Below, in pieces: positions 6,940 through 8,855 of a stretch of DNA of 8,855 nt. The notes beneath the pieces were generated by a model. It was not told the origin of the DNA, ran no database searches, and saw nothing but the letters and a program-made list of their open reading frames with translations. Location of the stretch: the NCBI GenBank assembly GCA_035707105.1, contig DASSUI010000076.1, forward strand, positions 1 through 8,855, read 5' to 3'. This DNA comes from JACDAN01 sp035707105 (GTDB lineage Bacteria; Actinomycetota; Thermoleophilia; Gaiellales; Gaiellaceae). The first letter of the stretch is position 1; every line of letters starts with the position of its first letter. A program made the position numbers and the translations under genes.

Positions 6940-8645
6940 CCACCGTGGACTCGGTCGAGGCCGCCGTCGAGGGCCTCGTCGGCGACCCGCGCCGGATCCG
7001 CGCTCCCCGCGGCACGGACCTGAACGCTCGCTCGTGGTCCACGGAGGCGCCGCTTCGCATGCTGCTGAACAATCTCGATCCCGAGGTCGCAGAGCGTCCC
7101 GAAGACCTGGTCGTCTACGGCGGCTCGGGGAAGGCCGCGCGGAATCCGAACGCGCTTCGCGCGCTCGTCCGTTCGTTGTTGCAGCTCGGCGAGGACGAGA
7201 CCCTCCTCGTCCAGAGCGGCAAGCCCGTCGGCGTCTTCCGGACACATCCGGGCGCGCCCCGGGTGCTCATCGCGAACGCGCTGCTCGTGCCGCGGTGGGC
7301 GACCTGGGAGGAATTCCGCCGCCTCGATGCCCTCGGCCTGACGATGTTCGGCCAGATGACGGCCGGCAGCTGGATCTACATCGGCACCCAGGGGATCCTG
7401 CAGGGGACGTACCAGACGTTCGCTGCCGCCGGGGAGACGCACTTCGGCACGCCTGACCTCGCCGGTCGGACGATCCTGACGGCCGGGCTCGGCGGGATGG
7501 GCGGAGCCCAGCCGTTGGCTGCGACGATGGCCGGCGCGGCCATCCTGTGCGTCGAGGTCGACCCGGAGCGGATCCGGCGGCGGCTCGAGACGCGCTACCT
7601 CGACGAGGCGGTCGAGTCGCTCGAGGAGGCGCTCGGCCGGGTGCGCGCCGCGGCGCGGGACGGACGCCCGCTGTCCGTCGGTCTCCCCGGCAACGCCGCT
7701 GACGTCGTACCGGAGCTTGCGCGGCGTGGCGAGCACTTCGATCTCGTCACGGACCAGACGGCGGCGCACGATCCGCTCACCGGCTACGTGCCGCAAGGCT
7801 TGGACGTCGAGGCCGCGGCCCGGCTCCGCGCCGCCGATCCGGAGACGTATCTCGACCGAGCCCGTGACTCGATCGCAACGCATGTGCGGGGACTCCTCGA
7901 GTTCGTCCGGGCCGGCAGCTACGTTTTCGATTATGGCAACAATATCAGAGGTGAGGCCCGAGAGGCGGGCGTAGACGACGCGTTCACATATCCGGGCTTT
8001 GTCCCGGCGTATATACGGCCGCTCTTCTGCCGCGGCGTCGGCCCGTTCCGGTGGGTTGTCCTCTCCGGCGAAGCGCGCGACATCGAGGCGATCGACGCGG
8101 CGCTGCGGGAGCTCTTCCCCGGCGACGCGCTCCTGCAGCGCTGGCTCGAGATCGCTCCCGAACGGGTGGCGTTCCAGGGCTTGCCTGCGCGGATCTGCTG
8201 GCTCGGGCTCGGCGATCGCGCGAAGGCCGGCCTCGCCATCAACGACCTCGTCCGGCGCGGTGAGGTCTCGGCGCCGGTCGTGATCGGGCGCGACCACCTC
8301 GACTCGGGCTCGGTGGCCTCGCCCTACCGCGAGACCGAGGCGATGCGCGACGGTTCGGACGCGATCGCGGACTGGCCGATCCTCAACGCCCTGCTGAACA
8401 CGGCGGCCGGCGCCACGTGGGTGAGCGTCCACCAGGGCGGTGGCGTCGGGATCGGCAACTCGATCCACGCCGGCATGGTCGTCGTCGCCGACGGCACCGA
8501 CGACGCCGCCGAGCGGCTCGAGCGGGTGCTGACGACCGATCCGGGCATCGGCGTCCTGCGGCATGCCGACGCCGGCTACCCCGAGGCGCTCGAGGCAGCC
8601 GAGGAGCACGGCTTCGACCTGCCGATGCCGCCGCCCGGCGCGTGA
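6936..8645 (+). CDS. hutU: Urocanate hydratase (urocanase)
   Basis: Adds water to urocanate to give imidazolone-5-propionate, using NAD+ as an electrophilic cofactor. At 569 residues it is slightly longer than the usual 550-560. The NAD-binding loop GLGGMGGAQP is at 184-193, and the family signature FQGLPARICW is at 413-422, with C421 corresponding to the active-site Cys410 of the Pseudomonas and Bacillus enzymes. The conserved YVFDYGNNIR, FCRGVGPFRW and HQGGGVGIGNS blocks are also intact. The ATG at 6936 is chosen over upstream in-frame codons because it overlaps the preceding stop as ATGA, has AAGGGGG seven bases ahead, and fits the family N-terminus (LNARSWSTEAPLRMLLNNLDP, about 30-50). 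One unusual point is a run of rare, A/T-ending codons over the FDYGNNIR to PAYIRP region (7923-8015). The stop overlaps the hutI start as GTGA. Confidence 0.98.
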   Translation: MTTVDSVEAAVEGLVGDPRRIRAPRGTDLNARSWSTEAPLRMLLNNLDPEVAERPEDLVVYGGSGKAARNPNALRALVRSLLQLGEDETLLVQSGKPVGVFRTHPGAPRVLIANALLVPRWATWEEFRRLDALGLTMFGQMTAGSWIYIGTQGILQGTYQTFAAAGETHFGTPDLAGRTILTAGLGGMGGAQPLAATMAGAAILCVEVDPERIRRRLETRYLDEAVESLEEALGRVRAAARDGRPLSVGLPGNAADVVPELARRGEHFDLVTDQTAAHDPLTGYVPQGLDVEAAARLRAADPETYLDRARDSIATHVRGLLEFVRAGSYVFDYGNNIRGEAREAGVDDAFTYPGFVPAYIRPLFCRGVGPFRWVVLSGEARDIEAIDAALRELFPGDALLQRWLEIAPERVAFQGLPARICWLGLGDRAKAGLAINDLVRRGEVSAPVVIGRDHLDSGSVASPYRETEAMRDGSDAIADWPILNALLNTAAGATWVSVHQGGGVGIGNSIHAGMVVVADGTDDAAERLERVLTTDPGIGVLRHADAGYPEALEAAEEHGFDLPMPPPGA

Positions 8646-8855
8646 CGAAGGCCGCGTCCGGGGCCGGCCGGCTCCTGGTGCGCGACCTCCGCCAAGTCGC
8701 GACTCCGCGCGGCACGGCCGCGCCGCTCCGCGGGAGCGCGCTCGGCGAGGTCGACGTTCTGGAGGACGCGTTCGTCCTGTGCGTCGACGGCCGCATCGAA
8801 CAGGTCGGGCGAATGCGCGACCTTGGAGCGCTCGACGAGGAGGTCGAGGAGGTCG
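8642..8855 (+). CDS. hutI: Imidazolonepropionase, N-terminal fragment
   Basis: The first 71 codons are present; the gene continues past the right edge. The enzyme hydrolyses imidazolone-5-propionate to N-formiminoglutamate. The visible part shows the N-terminal beta-sandwich pattern of cyclic amidohydrolases: LLVRDLRQVATP, then VLEDAFVLCVDGRIEQVGRM. The metal-binding histidines lie farther on and cannot be checked. The GTG start overlaps the hutU stop as GTGA and has no ribosome site of its own, so it depends on coupling from hutU. The call rests on this fold pattern together with the hutH/hutU context; another amidohydrolase (for example HutF) is possible but less likely directly after hutU. 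Confidence 0.88.
   Translation, partial: MTKAASGAGRLLVRDLRQVATPRGTAAPLRGSALGEVDVLEDAFVLCVDGRIEQVGRMRDLGALDEEVEEV

Noticed and set aside
4808..7072. 754-codon open frame on the minus strand across the formimidoyltransferase gene, hutH and the start of hutU
   Set aside because: It is another shadow frame, rich in Arg, Ala and Pro with no recognisable domain, opposite well-identified genes.
8028..8030. Cys365 of urocanase (in FCRG) as the catalytic cysteine
   Set aside because: The PROSITE-type signature FQGLPARICW places the active-site cysteine at C421, which is also nearer in position to Cys410 of characterised enzymes.

Overview
The window is GC-rich (about 70% by eye) with GC-loaded third codon positions, many GTG starts and several start codons that look leaderless. 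This suggests an actinobacterium, possibly Thermoleophilia (Gaiellales/Solirubrobacterales). The phylum-level guess rests on composition and gene style; the class is inference.

Layout: (1) 1-85, minus: the N-terminus of a LysR-family regulator, running off the left edge. (2) 86-182: an AT-rich divergent control region with a textbook LysR-type box (87-103) and a plausible sigma-70-like promoter firing to the right. (3) 183-3099, plus: a probable operon of a 43-residue Cys-containing small protein, malate synthase (aceB) and isocitrate lyase (aceA), which together give the complete glyoxylate shunt. (4) 3047-4260, minus: a class I SAM-dependent methyltransferase followed, with a 2-base overlap, by a uracil-DNA-glycosylase-superfamily protein with four Fe-S-type cysteines. 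The tail of the glycosylase gene overlaps the tail of aceA by 53 bp on the opposite strand. (5) 4279-8855, plus: a histidine-utilisation cluster of glutamate formimidoyltransferase, hutH, an 80-residue two-helix membrane protein, hutU and the start of hutI (runs off the right edge). The junctions from hutH to hutI are all 4-base start/stop overlaps.

How the genes work together: aceB and aceA let the cell grow on acetate or fatty acids by bypassing the two decarboxylating steps of the TCA cycle; the divergent LysR gene is the obvious candidate regulator. The hut genes convert histidine to urocanate, imidazolonepropionate and formiminoglutamate (the hydrolysis of imidazolonepropionate by HutI). 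The formimidoyltransferase then moves the formimino group to tetrahydrofolate, releasing glutamate. The methyltransferase/glycosylase pair has no evident link to either pathway.

Most of the window is recognisable central metabolism. I see no transposon, CRISPR array, phage gene, tRNA or rRNA, and no clearly new multi-gene system. The best leads are the small Cys protein ahead of aceB, the small membrane protein built into the hut operon, the LysR box at the canonical distance from the aceB promoter, and a self-complementary -10 element that seems to drive two leaderless genes in opposite directions.
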